A DNA stretch of 64,000 nucleotides from Haloferax marinisediminis (GTDB lineage: Archaea; Halobacteriota; Halobacteria; Halobacteriales; Haloferacaceae). The translations under genes were made by a program, and so were the position numbers. Positions 8,926 through 17,379 of the stretch are shown piece after piece (position 1 is the first letter of the stretch; the number at the start of each line of letters is the position of its first letter). The notes under the pieces are model-generated. The model did no database searches. It worked only from the letters and a program-made list of their open reading frames with translations, and was not told the origin of the DNA. The stretch lies in NCBI RefSeq assembly GCF_009674585.1, contig NZ_WKJP01000001.1:2170001-2234000 (forward strand), written 5' to 3'.

Positions 8926-10116
8926 TCACACTACCGACTCTTCGTGGCGAGAGAGGCCAGGAAGTCGGTCAACGGCGTAGAGCAGTGCGAGCACCGCGAC
9001 GACGACGAGGAGACTCACTGACAACGTCCGAAACACGAGTTCGAATCCGAAGTCGGCTTCTGTTAGGAAGCCGACAGCACCGCTCCCGTTGGCTTCCAAG
9101 AGGAGCGCCGCACCACTGAACACCGCGTAGGCACTCCCGCGAGCATCGTCCGGGAGCGACGAGAGCATGAACGTGTCGAGTGCGGGGAACAAACTGTGGA
9201 CGACGTATCCCAGAATGGCGACGACGACGGCCACGACGACGAACCCCTGCGCGTACGTGAGGGCGAACAGCGACCCCGTGAACGCGACGAGGAGCGCGAA
9301 GATGTAGGGCACGTGCGGGAGTTTGTCGGCGAGTCGCCCCGACACCGAGAACGCCGGGACACCTGCCGCGAAGATAATCGTGAGCATCGTGCTCGCGACT
9401 GCCGGACTGAACCCTTTCGCCTGTGTCATGTACGAGACGAGGAAGTTGAACAGGCCTTGCCAGATGAACCCGGCGGGGGCGATGAGGAGGATACCTGTGA
9501 GGATGAGTTTCCAGTGGCCGAGCGCGGCAGAGAAGTCTCGGTCGACGCCGGTTCCCGTCTCTGTACTGCCGTCCCGAGAGACGACGAAGAGCGTGATGGT
9601 GATGATGGCCGCAGCGACCGACAGCGCCCAGAAGGTCTCACGCCACGAAAACGATGCGAGGATTGCGACGACGACTGGCGCGGCGACGACGGCCGCCACC
9701 TGACTCGCAGCGCCGTGGATGCCGACCATCCGGCCGACGCGTTCGGGGAACAGTTCGCCGACGAGCGGAACTGCCGAGACGAAGTACGCACCGGACGCGA
9801 GGCCGAGGCCGAACGCGCCGATTTGGAGTGTCAGAATCGACGTCGCACTCGCGGTGAACGCCGCGGCAGCGACGAGCAAGGTTCCTGCCCCGAGGACGAC
9901 GCGGTCTCTCGGGATGCGCGTGAGGAGGTAGCCGACTGGGATGCGAGGGAGTGCCGTTCCCAACCAGACCAGACTCGTGACGACGCCGATGGTCGCCGGG
10001 CCGACGCCGAACTGCAGTTGGAGCGTCTCGACGAGCGGCGGAAACGCGACGCGACCGAAGTTGACGAGGAAGACGAGTCCGCAGAGAGTTCCGAAGAGAC
10101 GACGGGTCACTGCCAC
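8926..10116 (-). CDS. MFS transporter
   Basis: Major facilitator superfamily permease of about 396 residues with 12 predicted hydrophobic segments. The first is GTLCGLVFLVNFGRVAF, and the A-motif-like loop between helices 2 and 3 reads GYLLTRIPRDRVV. The frame extends upstream to a GTG at 10167, but the segment before VTRRLFG is hydrophilic and unconserved in appearance; a GTG at 10116 or 10110 is the likelier start. Substrate cannot be told from sequence. Downstream on the same strand, 43 bases away, is a wHTH regulator that may control it, and upstream is the divergent nnr gene. Confidence 0.85.
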   Translation of the reverse strand: MAVTRRLFGTLCGLVFLVNFGRVAFPPLVETLQLQFGVGPATIGVVTSLVWLGTALPRIPVGYLLTRIPRDRVVLGAGTLLVAAAAFTASATSILTLQIGAFGLGLASGAYFVSAVPLVGELFPERVGRMVGIHGAASQVAAVVAAPVVVAILASFSWRETFWALSVAAAIITITLFVVSRDGSTETGTGVDRDFSAALGHWKLILTGILLIAPAGFIWQGLFNFLVSYMTQAKGFSPAVASTMLTIIFAAGVPAFSVSGRLADKLPHVPYIFALLVAFTGSLFALTYAQGFVVVAVVVAILGYVVHSLFPALDTFMLSSLPDDARGSAYAVFSGAALLLEANGSGAVGFLTEADFGFELVFRTLSVSLLVVVAVLALLYAVDRLPGLSRHEESVV

Positions 10117-10199
10117 CAGTTTTCCCGGACGTGAGTCAAACGTTGCGGAAGTGACCGCCGACCACACATGTTAACGCGGGGCCGGGCGAACGACTCATC

Positions 10200-11636
10200 A
10201 TGATTACGAGTCGACGCATGGCCGCGGTCGATGTGAACGCCGAGTCGCTCGGCGTCCCGCGGAAACAACTCATGGAGTCGAGTGGGAACGCCGTCGCTCG
10301 GGTCTGCCGTGACCTCGCCGACCCCGGGTCGTCGGTCGCAATCGTCGCCGGGCGGGGCAACAACGGGGGCGACGCCCTCGTCGCCGCCCGGTTTCTGAAG
10401 GAGTACGACGTAACCGTCCACTTGCTTGGTCGTCCAGAGACTATCTCGACCGACATCGCCCGCGAGAACTGGGACGCACTCGTCGCCAGCGAGGCCGACC
10501 TTCGAACCGTCAGCGACTCCTCGACGTTCGACCTCGGCGACCCCGACCTCGTCGTGGACGCGATGCTTGGAACCGGCGTGACCGGCGCACTCCGAGAACC
10601 CGAAGCGACCGCCGCCAAGGCGTTCAACGACTCGTCGGCGACAGTCCTCGCCGTCGACGTTCCCTCTGGTGTCGATGCCGACACGGGCGAGGCCGCAGGC
10701 GTCGCCGTCGACGCGGACCACGTCGTCACCTTCCACGACGACAAACCGGGCCTCGGGTCGCTCGGCTGCGACGTCACAGTCGCAGACATCGGTATTCCGG
10801 CGGCCGCCGAACTGTTCACTGGACCGGGTGACCTCCTATCGCTCCGCCGCGACCCCCAGAGTCACAAGGGCGACCACGGCGACGTACTCGTCATCGGCGG
10901 CGGCCCGTACACCGGCGCGCCTGCATTAGCCGCACAGGCCGCCCTCCGGGCCGGTTCCGACCTCGCCCGTGTCGCCTGCCCCGGACACGTCGCTCGCGAG
11001 GTTCAGGGCTACTCGGAGAATCTCATCGTTCGTGGATTCGAGGGAGACCACCTCGAACCCGACCACGTCCCAGCCCTCCTCGACTTCGCCGCCGACCGCG
11101 ACGTGGTCGTCTTCGGCCCCGGCCTCGGCGACGCCGACGAGTCACTCGCAGCGGTTCGTGAGTTCCTCGACGCCTACGACGGAACCGCCGTCGTCGACGC
11201 CGACGCCTTGCAGGTCGTCCCCGACGTGGACACCGAGGCGACGCTGATTTGTACGCCGCACCAAGGAGAATTACAGAAGATGGGCGGCGAGACGGATGCA
11301 GACTGGGAGACGCGGGCAGACCTCGTTCAGGAGTTCGCCGCAGACCTCGGTCACGTCCTCCTCGTCAAAGGTGCCTACGACGTAGTCTCTGACGGTGACG
11401 AAGTCCGAATCAACCGAACCGGCAACCCCGGGATGACCGTCGGCGGAACCGGTGACGTGCTCGCTGGGGCGACTGGCGCACTCGCGAGCGTCCTTCCCCC
11501 GCTCGACGCGGCCGCGGTCGCGGCGTACGCGAACGGCCGCGCAGGTGACTTCGCCGCCGACGAGTTCGACGGCGGACTCGTCGCCACAGACCTGCTCGAA
11601 CGACTACCTGCTGCCCTCCGGAGTGATGACGAATGA
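10200..11636 (+). CDS. nnr: Bifunctional NAD(P)H-hydrate epimerase / dehydratase
   Basis: Repairs hydrated NADH and NADPH (NADHX, NADPHX) in the cytosol. The 478-residue protein fuses the epimerase domain (about 1-210, with GRGNNGGDALVAARF and the metal-site Asp in VDAMLGTG) to the ATP- or ADP-dependent dehydratase domain (about 225-470, with HKGDHGDVLVIGGG and the nucleotide-binding motif NPGMTVGGTGDVLAG). This fusion is the usual form in prokaryotes. It overlaps the following moaC gene by four bases (ATGA), so the two form one transcription unit. Confidence 0.93.
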   Translation: MITSRRMAAVDVNAESLGVPRKQLMESSGNAVARVCRDLADPGSSVAIVAGRGNNGGDALVAARFLKEYDVTVHLLGRPETISTDIARENWDALVASEADLRTVSDSSTFDLGDPDLVVDAMLGTGVTGALREPEATAAKAFNDSSATVLAVDVPSGVDADTGEAAGVAVDADHVVTFHDDKPGLGSLGCDVTVADIGIPAAAELFTGPGDLLSLRRDPQSHKGDHGDVLVIGGGPYTGAPALAAQAALRAGSDLARVACPGHVAREVQGYSENLIVRGFEGDHLEPDHVPALLDFAADRDVVVFGPGLGDADESLAAVREFLDAYDGTAVVDADALQVVPDVDTEATLICTPHQGELQKMGGETDADWETRADLVQEFAADLGHVLLVKGAYDVVSDGDEVRINRTGNPGMTVGGTGDVLAGATGALASVLPPLDAAAVAAYANGRAGDFAADEFDGGLVATDLLERLPAALRSDDE

Positions 11637-12151
11637 GCGATGACACACACCCAGACGAGTCGAACAGCGGCGACGAACGAGAACTGACGCACGTCGACGA
11701 ACACGGAAACGTCCAGATGGTCGACGTGGGGGCGAAACCAGACACCCGTCGGCGGGCCGTCGCACGCGGAACGATTCACCTGAGCGAGTCGACGATTCGC
11801 GCCATCCGCGACGACCAAATCGGGAAGGGCGACGTCCTTGCCACTGCTCGCATCGGCGCGATTCAGGCGGTCAAACACACGTGGGAGACGATTCCGATGT
11901 GCCACCAGATTCCCATCACGAACGTCGACACCGAGTTCGACGTGGCAGAGGACTCGGTCACGCTCTCTGTCACCGTCGGGACGACCGGAAAGACCGGGTG
12001 TGAGATGGAGGCACTGGAGGGCGTGACGACCGGCCTCAACGTCGTCTGGGATATGGTGAAAGCCGCCGAGAAAGACGACGACGGCCAGTATCCGAGAACG
12101 AAGATTACGGATGTGGAAGTCCTGACGAAGGAGAAAGAGACGGTCGAGTAA
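11633..12151 (+). CDS. moaC: Cyclic pyranopterin monophosphate synthase MoaC
   Basis: Molybdenum cofactor synthesis, second half of step 1: converts the cyclic GTP-derived intermediate to cyclic pyranopterin monophosphate. The 172-residue protein carries the MoaC hallmark PMCHQIPI and the TGCEMEALEGVTTGL block, with the conserved KDDD segment near the C-terminus. The first about 30 residues are an acidic haloarchaeal extension. The ATG overlaps the nnr stop codon by four bases, coupling the two genes although their pathways differ. Confidence 0.95.
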   Translation: MSDDTHPDESNSGDERELTHVDEHGNVQMVDVGAKPDTRRRAVARGTIHLSESTIRAIRDDQIGKGDVLATARIGAIQAVKHTWETIPMCHQIPITNVDTEFDVAEDSVTLSVTVGTTGKTGCEMEALEGVTTGLNVVWDMVKAAEKDDDGQYPRTKITDVEVLTKEKETVE

Positions 12152-12233
12152 GTCCGGCGAGTCTGTCGAACTTCCGGCGCAGTCCAGACCCACCAGCAGA
12201 ACGTGTAAGTTGTTGGTCTCGTGAACTGTCTCT

Positions 12234-12923
12234 ATGCCCGATTCCGGTCCCACCGTCGACGCTCCAGCAGACGCAGCAGCGGTCGCACGACGCTATCAGC
12301 GTCTCGAACGCCCGTTGAGTGGTGTCGTGTCACTCCTCGCTGTCGGTGTCGTCGCAGCGGCGCTGTTCTTCTTCCCCCTCTTCGTTGGACTCCTCATCGC
12401 TGTCGCCATCGTCGCACTGCTTCGAATTCCGTTCTTCCAGAGCAGTGGCACCGCCCACTTAGCATCCAGTGCCGCGACTGAAACGGTCGTTGACGAATTC
12501 GAGAGTGAAACCCCGCCGCCGCTGGCATTCCAGTGGGGTATCGCCGACAGCATCCACTCGGAAACGGATGGTGCAGTGTACGAACTCTCGTATCTGTTCG
12601 GACTCCGGTCGGTGACTGTCGAGACCGAGGTACAGTCACGCGAATCGCCTGAGAGCGAGCCGGCTAAGAGCGAACCCGCCGACAGCGAGCCCGCTACCGA
12701 ACTCACGCTGGCGGTCACGGCGGGAGGGCAACCGTGGGCAACGTATTCGTTCTCGATACGCGAGGGCGATGCCGAGACACACGTAGACGTCGAGTGGGAA
12801 TCAGACCGTAGATTCGAACTCAGACAGCTCCCACAGTGGTTCGTCACCGAACGCTACCGCGACGACGTTCTCTCCGCACAGGGCTACCGTGTCCTCGAAC
12901 GAGACGCGTCGCTCTCGCTGTAG
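12234..12923 (+). CDS. Haloarchaeal membrane protein, function unknown
   Basis: Protein of 229 residues not assigned to a characterised family. It has a charged N-terminus, two closely spaced hydrophobic segments (about 28-48 and 50-66, SGVVSLLAVGVVAAALFFF then VGLLIAVAIVALL) forming a membrane hairpin, and a long soluble C-terminal part rich in beta-type sequence. Residues about 139-157 contain a short SEPA-type repeat (SEPAKSEPADSEPAT) that looks like a flexible acidic linker. It follows moaC by 82 bases and is convergent with hflX. Function cannot be inferred. Confidence 0.7.
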   Translation: MPDSGPTVDAPADAAAVARRYQRLERPLSGVVSLLAVGVVAAALFFFPLFVGLLIAVAIVALLRIPFFQSSGTAHLASSAATETVVDEFESETPPPLAFQWGIADSIHSETDGAVYELSYLFGLRSVTVETEVQSRESPESEPAKSEPADSEPATELTLAVTAGGQPWATYSFSIREGDAETHVDVEWESDRRFELRQLPQWFVTERYRDDVLSAQGYRVLERDASLSL

Positions 12924-13003
12924 TCGTCTCTTCGAACTACCTCGTCGGTGTCAACGAGTCGAGTGTCTGAAAACGACCATCGACAGAGTCGGTGCGCTCA
13001 GGT

Positions 13004-14299
13004 CTAGTCAGCCGTCACCGACAACGCTGCCGCCTTCGACCGCGCCTTCTCGATGATCTCGGGGCGCGCCTCGAATTCGAGGTGGACCTGCTCGCCTTCG
13101 TACTCTTCTGTCTCGACGTGCGCGTGGTCGTAGAGCCACGAGACGAGACTCATCGTGTCGTCGGTCATCGGGAGCAAGAGTCGTTCACGCTCCCACGCGG
13201 GCAGTTCGGCCTCGACGCGCTCGGTCAACTCGGCGATGTTCTCGCCGGTGAGTCCCGAGACGGCGACGGGGTTCGGCGCGAGCGCCGAGAGCGCGGCGCG
13301 CTTTTCGTCGAGTTCCTCGGCGTCCACCTTGTCCATCTTGTTGAACACGGTGACGATGGGTGCCTCGTTGCGCTCGTAGAGCGTGTCGTGACTCGTGATG
13401 AGCTTCTCGCGCATCTCTTCGATGGGTTCCGAGGCGTCGACCACGAGGAGCACGAGGTCGGCCCGATAGACGGAATCGAGCGTCGACTTGAACGACTCGA
13501 CCAGCCAGTGTGGCAGGTCGGAGACGAACCCGACAGTGTCGGTGAGAAGCACGTCGTGTTTGCCTGTCTCGGCCCGGCGGGTCGTCGTCCCGAGGGTCGT
13601 GAACAGTTTGTCCTGCGATTCGGCAGTTGGGTCGAGGTCGGGATGTAAGTCGTCGTTCTGGCCGACCTCTAAGTCGTCGGCGAGTCGCTGCATCAACGTC
13701 GACTTTCCGGCGTTCGTGTACCCCGCGAGTGCCACGAGGTCGAAGCCAGACTCACGGCGCTGTTCGCGCCGCGTCTCTTCTTTGTCCGCGATGGCGTCGA
13801 GTTCGTTCTTGATGCGCGAAATCTGCGCTTTGATGTCGCGTTCGCGACTCTCGTCGTACTCGCCGAGACCCATGAACCCGGGTCGTTCGTCGCGTTTCGC
13901 CAGCGACGCTTTCGCCTCGGCACGTGGGAGTTCGTAGCGCAACCCGGCGAGTTCGACCTGTAACTGCGCTTTGCGGGTGTTCGCCCGCTGTCCGAATATC
14001 TCGAGGATGAGCGTGAAGCGGTCGATGACTTCGACGTTTTCAGGAAGCTTCTGGGCGATGTTGTACGTCTGGTACGGGCCCAGTCGGTTGTCGAAGATGA
14101 CGGCCTGGACGTCTTCACGGGCCACAAGCGCCGCTAACTCTCCGACCTTCCCTTCACCGAAGTGGTAGGCCGCATCCTCTTCGCGGGTCTGCGAGAGGCG
14201 TCCGACGACCTCGTACCCCGCCGCGCGGGCGAGGTCCGTTATCTCGGTGAGTTCGGCGTCTCCGCGGTCGACACGCTTCGCGACGATGACGCGCGTCAT
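13004..14299 (-). CDS. hflX: Ribosome-associated GTPase HflX
   Basis: GTPase of the TRAFAC OBG-HflX family, 431 residues, expected to bind the large ribosomal subunit and act on stalled or stressed ribosomes. The N-terminal HflX domain (about 1-180) includes the glycine-rich DNRLGPYQTYNI segment and the coiled region rich in ELPRAEAKASLAKRDERPG. The G domain starts with the P-loop GYTNAGKST (193-201) and has DTVGF as G3 and NKMD as G4. The short acidic C-terminal domain follows. Divergent from FUN14, with a 167-base gap. Confidence 0.94.
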   Translation of the reverse strand: MTRVIVAKRVDRGDAELTEITDLARAAGYEVVGRLSQTREEDAAYHFGEGKVGELAALVAREDVQAVIFDNRLGPYQTYNIAQKLPENVEVIDRFTLILEIFGQRANTRKAQLQVELAGLRYELPRAEAKASLAKRDERPGFMGLGEYDESRERDIKAQISRIKNELDAIADKEETRREQRRESGFDLVALAGYTNAGKSTLMQRLADDLEVGQNDDLHPDLDPTAESQDKLFTTLGTTTRRAETGKHDVLLTDTVGFVSDLPHWLVESFKSTLDSVYRADLVLLVVDASEPIEEMREKLITSHDTLYERNEAPIVTVFNKMDKVDAEELDEKRAALSALAPNPVAVSGLTGENIAELTERVEAELPAWERERLLLPMTDDTMSLVSWLYDHAHVETEEYEGEQVHLEFEARPEIIEKARSKAAALSVTAD

Positions 14300-14437
14300 C
14301 GCCGCACCTCGACTGTGTGGTACGTTGCCTGCACTGTGTCACGATGTACTACCCGCCCGAGACACTTAAGCCCCGCTTGCAGGTTCGCACGTGGCACGAC
14401 AAACAGTGTCACTGTGCGAGACTGTCCCCACAAATCA

Positions 14438-14444
14438 CTTATAC
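14438..14444 (+). promoter_or_regulatory. TATA-like element of the FUN14 gene
   Basis: CTTATAC lies about 26 bases before the ATG at 14467, the spacing expected for a leaderless archaeal transcript. An 11-base inverted repeat CAGTGTCACTG at about 14404-14414 sits just upstream and could be a regulator site. Confidence 0.4.
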
Positions 14445-14466
14445 GAACGCGCAGGATGTTCGCCGT

Positions 14467-14796
14467 ATGGACCCCTTACAACTAAGCCTCGACCCCCAAC
14501 AACTGGGACTCGAATTCGGGAGTGGGGCCGTCATCGGCGGTATCATCGGCTTCGCCGCCAAGAAGGTGGCAAAAATCATCGCCGTCATCGTCGGTCTCGA
14601 ACTCGCCGTGTTCAAGTTCCTCGAATCGCGCGGCATCCTCGAAGTCGACTGGGAGCGTCTCAGCGGCGGACTGGTGAAGGTTACACAGGATGCGGCGACG
14701 GGCGCGCCACCGGACTGGATATCGACGGTTCTATCGACCCTCTCTATCTCTGCTGGCTTCTCCGGCGGCTTCCTCGTCGGATTCAAGAAAGGATAG
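14467..14796 (+). CDS. FUN14 domain membrane protein
   Basis: Small integral membrane protein of 109 residues matching the FUN14 family, known from the mitochondrial outer-membrane mitophagy receptor FUNDC1 and found widely in haloarchaea, where its role is unknown. The glycine-rich first helix (SGAVIGGIIGFAAKKVAKII) and the second (IIAVIVGLELAVFKFL) form the characteristic pair, and a third hydrophobic segment (SISAGFSGGFLVGF) ends the protein. The frame is open further upstream, but the ATG at 14467 fits the family length and lies 25-30 bases from a TATA-like element. Convergent with the SBDS gene. Confidence 0.83.
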   Translation: MDPLQLSLDPQQLGLEFGSGAVIGGIIGFAAKKVAKIIAVIVGLELAVFKFLESRGILEVDWERLSGGLVKVTQDAATGAPPDWISTVLSTLSISAGFSGGFLVGFKKG

Positions 14797-14838
14797 TCGT
14801 CGACCGCCGGTCGAACAGCGAGGACGGACCGAGCGGCT

Positions 14839-15555
14839 TCAGAGGTCGTCTTCGTCTTTGACGATTCGTGTCTCTGCCGTGCCGCTCGTGATGTTGTTCA
14901 CTTTGTCGTAGAAGTCGTTCTGCATCCCTGCGGGGAAGGTGATGACGCCGACCCACGAGCCGTCGTTCTGCCACTCCTCGCGTTCGAGGTCGCCGTAGCT
15001 CCGGATCTGTGCCTGTCCGCTCCCGGCGTACTGGGCAGGGAGTTGGACGGCGATGGTGACTTCAGCGAACTTGATGGGTAACACCGGTCGGAGCGCTTCG
15101 AGCGCGTCGTCGACCTGCGACTCGACGGGTTCCATCGGGTCGATTTTGAACCCTGCTTCTTCGAGCGCTCGCTCGATGCGCTCCGGCGGGTGCGGCGAGT
15201 CGTTCATCTGCGGGTTGACCGCGTTGCGGGCGATGCGGTTGATGAGCGACTTGCGCTTCTGTTCTTGCATCTCACGGCGCTGGTCGGCCGTAATCTGAAT
15301 CTCCCCTTTCTTCACGACTTCGGGGATAATCTGCATCGGATCGGTGGTCCCGAACACCTTTTCGAGGTCGGTCTCGGCGGGGCGGTCGCCACGAGAGGCG
15401 TCTTCGAACACGTCCTCGGCGGCGATGACATCTTCGAGGTCTCCGTCGAACTCGTCTCGTTTGATAGCCAGTGCTGCGTCGGGGTCGATGAGCACCTCAA
15501 AGCGCGCGCCGTGAGATTCCAGGCGGGCGGTGACTGCCTCGTCGAGTGAAATCAT
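14839..15555 (-). CDS. sdo1: Ribosome maturation protein SDO1 (SBDS homologue)
   Basis: Archaeal orthologue of the Shwachman-Bodian-Diamond protein, 238 residues; in eukaryotes it acts with EF-2-like GTPase to release eIF6 from the 60S subunit, and archaea keep eIF6 too. The N-terminal FYSH domain includes [13 protein letters not shown] and [10 protein letters not shown], the central helical domain has [15 protein letters not shown] and the family signature IARNAVNPQ, and the C-terminal ferredoxin-like domain closes the protein. Archaeal copies usually sit with exosome genes; here it is alone, convergent with FUN14 and divergent from the NifU-type gene. Confidence 0.94.
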   Translation of the reverse strand: MISLDEAVTARLESHGARFEVLIDPDAALAIKRDEFDGDLEDVIAAEDVFEDASRGDRPAETDLEKVFGTTDPMQIIPEVVKKGEIQITADQRREMQEQKRKSLINRIARNAVNPQMNDSPHPPERIERALEEAGFKIDPMEPVESQVDDALEALRPVLPIKFAEVTIAVQLPAQYAGSGQAQIRSYGDLEREEWQNDGSWVGVITFPAGMQNDFYDKVNNITSGTAETRIVKDEDDL

Positions 15556-15681
15556 AGGTTCCGATACTCTCTCCGTGGTAAAAAGCCCTCGCCGACCGAC
15601 TGTCCCCAGTGTGGGCTGCCGAAATCGACCGGTTCACGGACCGAAGAAACCGTTATGCTCGCACAACCCCCACGACTCAGT

Positions 15682-15996
15682 ATGAGTTCGCAAGCCTCGG
15701 AGAAGTCACTCGAAGAACGCCTCGAACTGTTCATGCGCCGAAACTTCCCACAGATTCAGATGCACGGCGGGAGCGCGGGCATCGAAGCCATCGACAAGGA
15801 GACGGGCGAAGTGTGGATTTCGCTCACCGGTGCGTGTTCTGGATGCGGTATCTCGCCGATGACGATTCAGGCGCTCAAGTCGCGGATGGTCATGGAGTTC
15901 GACGAGATCGACGCGGTCCACGCCTCGACCGGTGGCTTCTACGACGACGAACCGGGCGCAGGATTTGAACCCGACGTCTCGGACGCGCCGTTCTGA
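15682..15996 (+). CDS. NifU C-terminal-domain iron-sulphur protein
   Basis: Protein of 104 residues consisting of a stand-alone NifU C-terminal (Nfu) domain. The Fe-S cluster motif CSGCG gives C52 and C55; upstream is the family's HGGSAGIEAID strand-turn. Nfu proteins carry 4Fe-4S clusters between dimer subunits and pass them to apo-proteins. The frame also permits a start at 15655, but ATG 15682 (MSSQASEKSLEER) gives the acidic haloarchaeal N-terminus. Divergent from the SBDS gene; 186 bases separate it from the thioredoxin gene. Confidence 0.88.
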   Translation: MSSQASEKSLEERLELFMRRNFPQIQMHGGSAGIEAIDKETGEVWISLTGACSGCGISPMTIQALKSRMVMEFDEIDAVHASTGGFYDDEPGAGFEPDVSDAPF

Positions 15997-16118
15997 GCGG
16001 TGACTCCGCGGCCGTCGCCGTGGTCAGCCATGCTTCTCTTTCACTCTTCGCTCGTTTTTCCCGGCTATCGACCCTGCTTTCAGCACGCAGCGAAGGCTAT
16101 CGTGTCGTAACGACAGAC

Positions 16119-16155
16119 GGCGCTGCTGAAAAACGGGCGGCGCTACTGAAAATAG
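16119..16155. repeat. Two-copy 17-base direct repeat, 20-base period
   Basis: GGCGCTGCTGAAAAACG at 16119-16135 is followed by GGCGCTACTGAAAATAG at 16139-16155, 14 of 17 positions identical. It lies in the convergent gap after the NifU-type and thioredoxin genes, so it would be in their 3' untranslated regions. No stem-loop is formed by the pair. Confidence 0.55.
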
Positions 16156-16182
16156 GCGGCCGAGAAAGGGTGTCGAGACTGC

Positions 16183-16518
16183 TCAGGCGAGTTGTTCGAT
16201 GATGCCAACGAGGTCGTCCTTGCTCTGGACGCCGATGACTTGGTGGGCCTTCTCGCCGTTCGCGTAGAACTGGAGCGTCGGGACGCTGCGAATCTGCTTG
16301 TCACGGGCGAGTTCCTGTAGTTCGTCGATGTCGACTTTCGCAACGATGGCGGCCGTCTCGTCGGCAATCTCCTTGACGGTCGGCTCGAGCATCTTGCAGG
16401 GGCCACACCACTCGGCGTGGTAGTCGACGAGGACGATGTCGTTGTCCGCGATGAGTTCGTCGAGGTGGTCCGAACTCTCGACGTGGATGGGGGCGCTGGT
16501 CGATGTGGGTGTGCTCAT
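16183..16518 (-). CDS. trxA: Thioredoxin
   Basis: Cytosolic thiol-disulphide oxidoreductase, 111 residues, with the active site WCGPC (C38, C41), the cis-proline loop SVPTLQFYANGEK and the usual thioredoxin length. The N-terminus has a short Ser/Thr-rich acidic extension. An open frame continues to 16566, but the ATG at 16518 (MSTPTSTSAP) is the natural start. A dedicated thioredoxin reductase is not present in the window. Confidence 0.93.
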   Translation of the reverse strand: MSTPTSTSAPIHVESSDHLDELIADNDIVLVDYHAEWCGPCKMLEPTVKEIADETAAIVAKVDIDELQELARDKQIRSVPTLQFYANGEKAHQVIGVQSKDDLVGIIEQLA

Positions 16519-16616
16519 GCACAGTTCTATCCACGCGACACTCTTACCCATTGCGCCCGTTTGCACGAGGCCGCACGACCGCGAAATTGTGCGCTAATCC
16601 TTCTTCCTCGCCCGTT

Positions 16617-17276
16617 TCAACAGGTGTACGTCAGGAGAACGCCGTCGTCGACTCGTTCGACCGACTGGAGTGACAGTCGGGGGAACTCTTCGACGAATCC
16701 CTCCCCATCGGCGAGCGTCGGCGCGTCGCGGCCACCGATAATCATCGACCCGACGTAGAGCGTGAGCTCGTCGACGAGCTCGGCCGCGAACAGTGAGAAG
16801 ATAACTTCCCCACCGCCTTCGACCATCAGTCGCTCCACGCCGTGCGATTCGAGCGCGTCGAACGCCGCTGGGAACGAGACACGCTCCTCGCCCGCGACCA
16901 CGACGGCTGCGCCGGCAGCTTCGAGGCTCTCGCAACGTGTTTCGGGCGCGTCCTCGGAGACGAGCACGTACGTCGTCGCTTCGTCGTCGAGAATTCGCGC
17001 GTCGGTCGGTGTCCGGGCACGCGAGTCGGCGACGACTCTGGCGGGATGGGGTGACTCTCCCCGCGACTCGCGTGCATCGATGAGTGAGGAATCATCGAGC
17101 GTGAGGTGTGGGTCGTCGGCGAGAACGGTGCCGACACCGACGAGCACCGCATCTGAAGCCGCTCGAACCTCGTCCACGCGAGCGAAGTCGTCGCTGCCGC
17201 TAATCTTCACCTGCTCGCGGCGGCGTGACGACAGTTTTCCGTCGGCACTCGTGGCAGCGTTCACGTGGACGTGCAT
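16617..17276 (-). CDS. Diaminohydroxyphosphoribosylamino-pyrimidine reductase (archaeal RibD-C type)
   Basis: Protein of 219 residues of the RibD C-terminal/DHFR-like fold, expected to be the archaeal 2,5-diamino-6-(ribosylamino)-4(3H)-pyrimidinone 5'-phosphate reductase (RIB7/ArfC type) of riboflavin and F420/FO precursor synthesis, using NAD(P)H. Evidence: start MHVHVNAATSADGKLSSR, the nucleotide-binding VLVGVGTVLADDPHLT block, and VERLMVEGGGEVIFSLF followed by YVGSMIIGGRDAPT. The frame runs upstream to 17639, but the ATG at 17276 matches the family start. It stands alone; no other riboflavin gene is near. Confidence 0.88.
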   Translation of the reverse strand: MHVHVNAATSADGKLSSRRREQVKISGSDDFARVDEVRAASDAVLVGVGTVLADDPHLTLDDSSLIDARESRGESPHPARVVADSRARTPTDARILDDEATTYVLVSEDAPETRCESLEAAGAAVVVAGEERVSFPAAFDALESHGVERLMVEGGGEVIFSLFAAELVDELTLYVGSMIIGGRDAPTLADGEGFVEEFPRLSLQSVERVDDGVLLTYTC

Positions 17277-17346
17277 ACCCGAGGGTCGGTGGGGTGGTGA
17301 AAACGCCTTTCGGTGACGTGTCGGTGTCGTAGCTGTCGGACAGGAA

Positions 17347-17354
17347 TTAAATAG
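17347..17354 (+). promoter_or_regulatory. TATA element of the glycosyltransferase gene
   Basis: TTAAATAG is centred about 29 bases before the ATG at 17380 and stands out from the surrounding GC-rich sequence. The spacing implies a leaderless or nearly leaderless message and supports 17380 over the GTG at 17371. Confidence 0.55.
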
Positions 17355-17379
17355 GGTTGTGTGGTAGATTGTGGCATCA

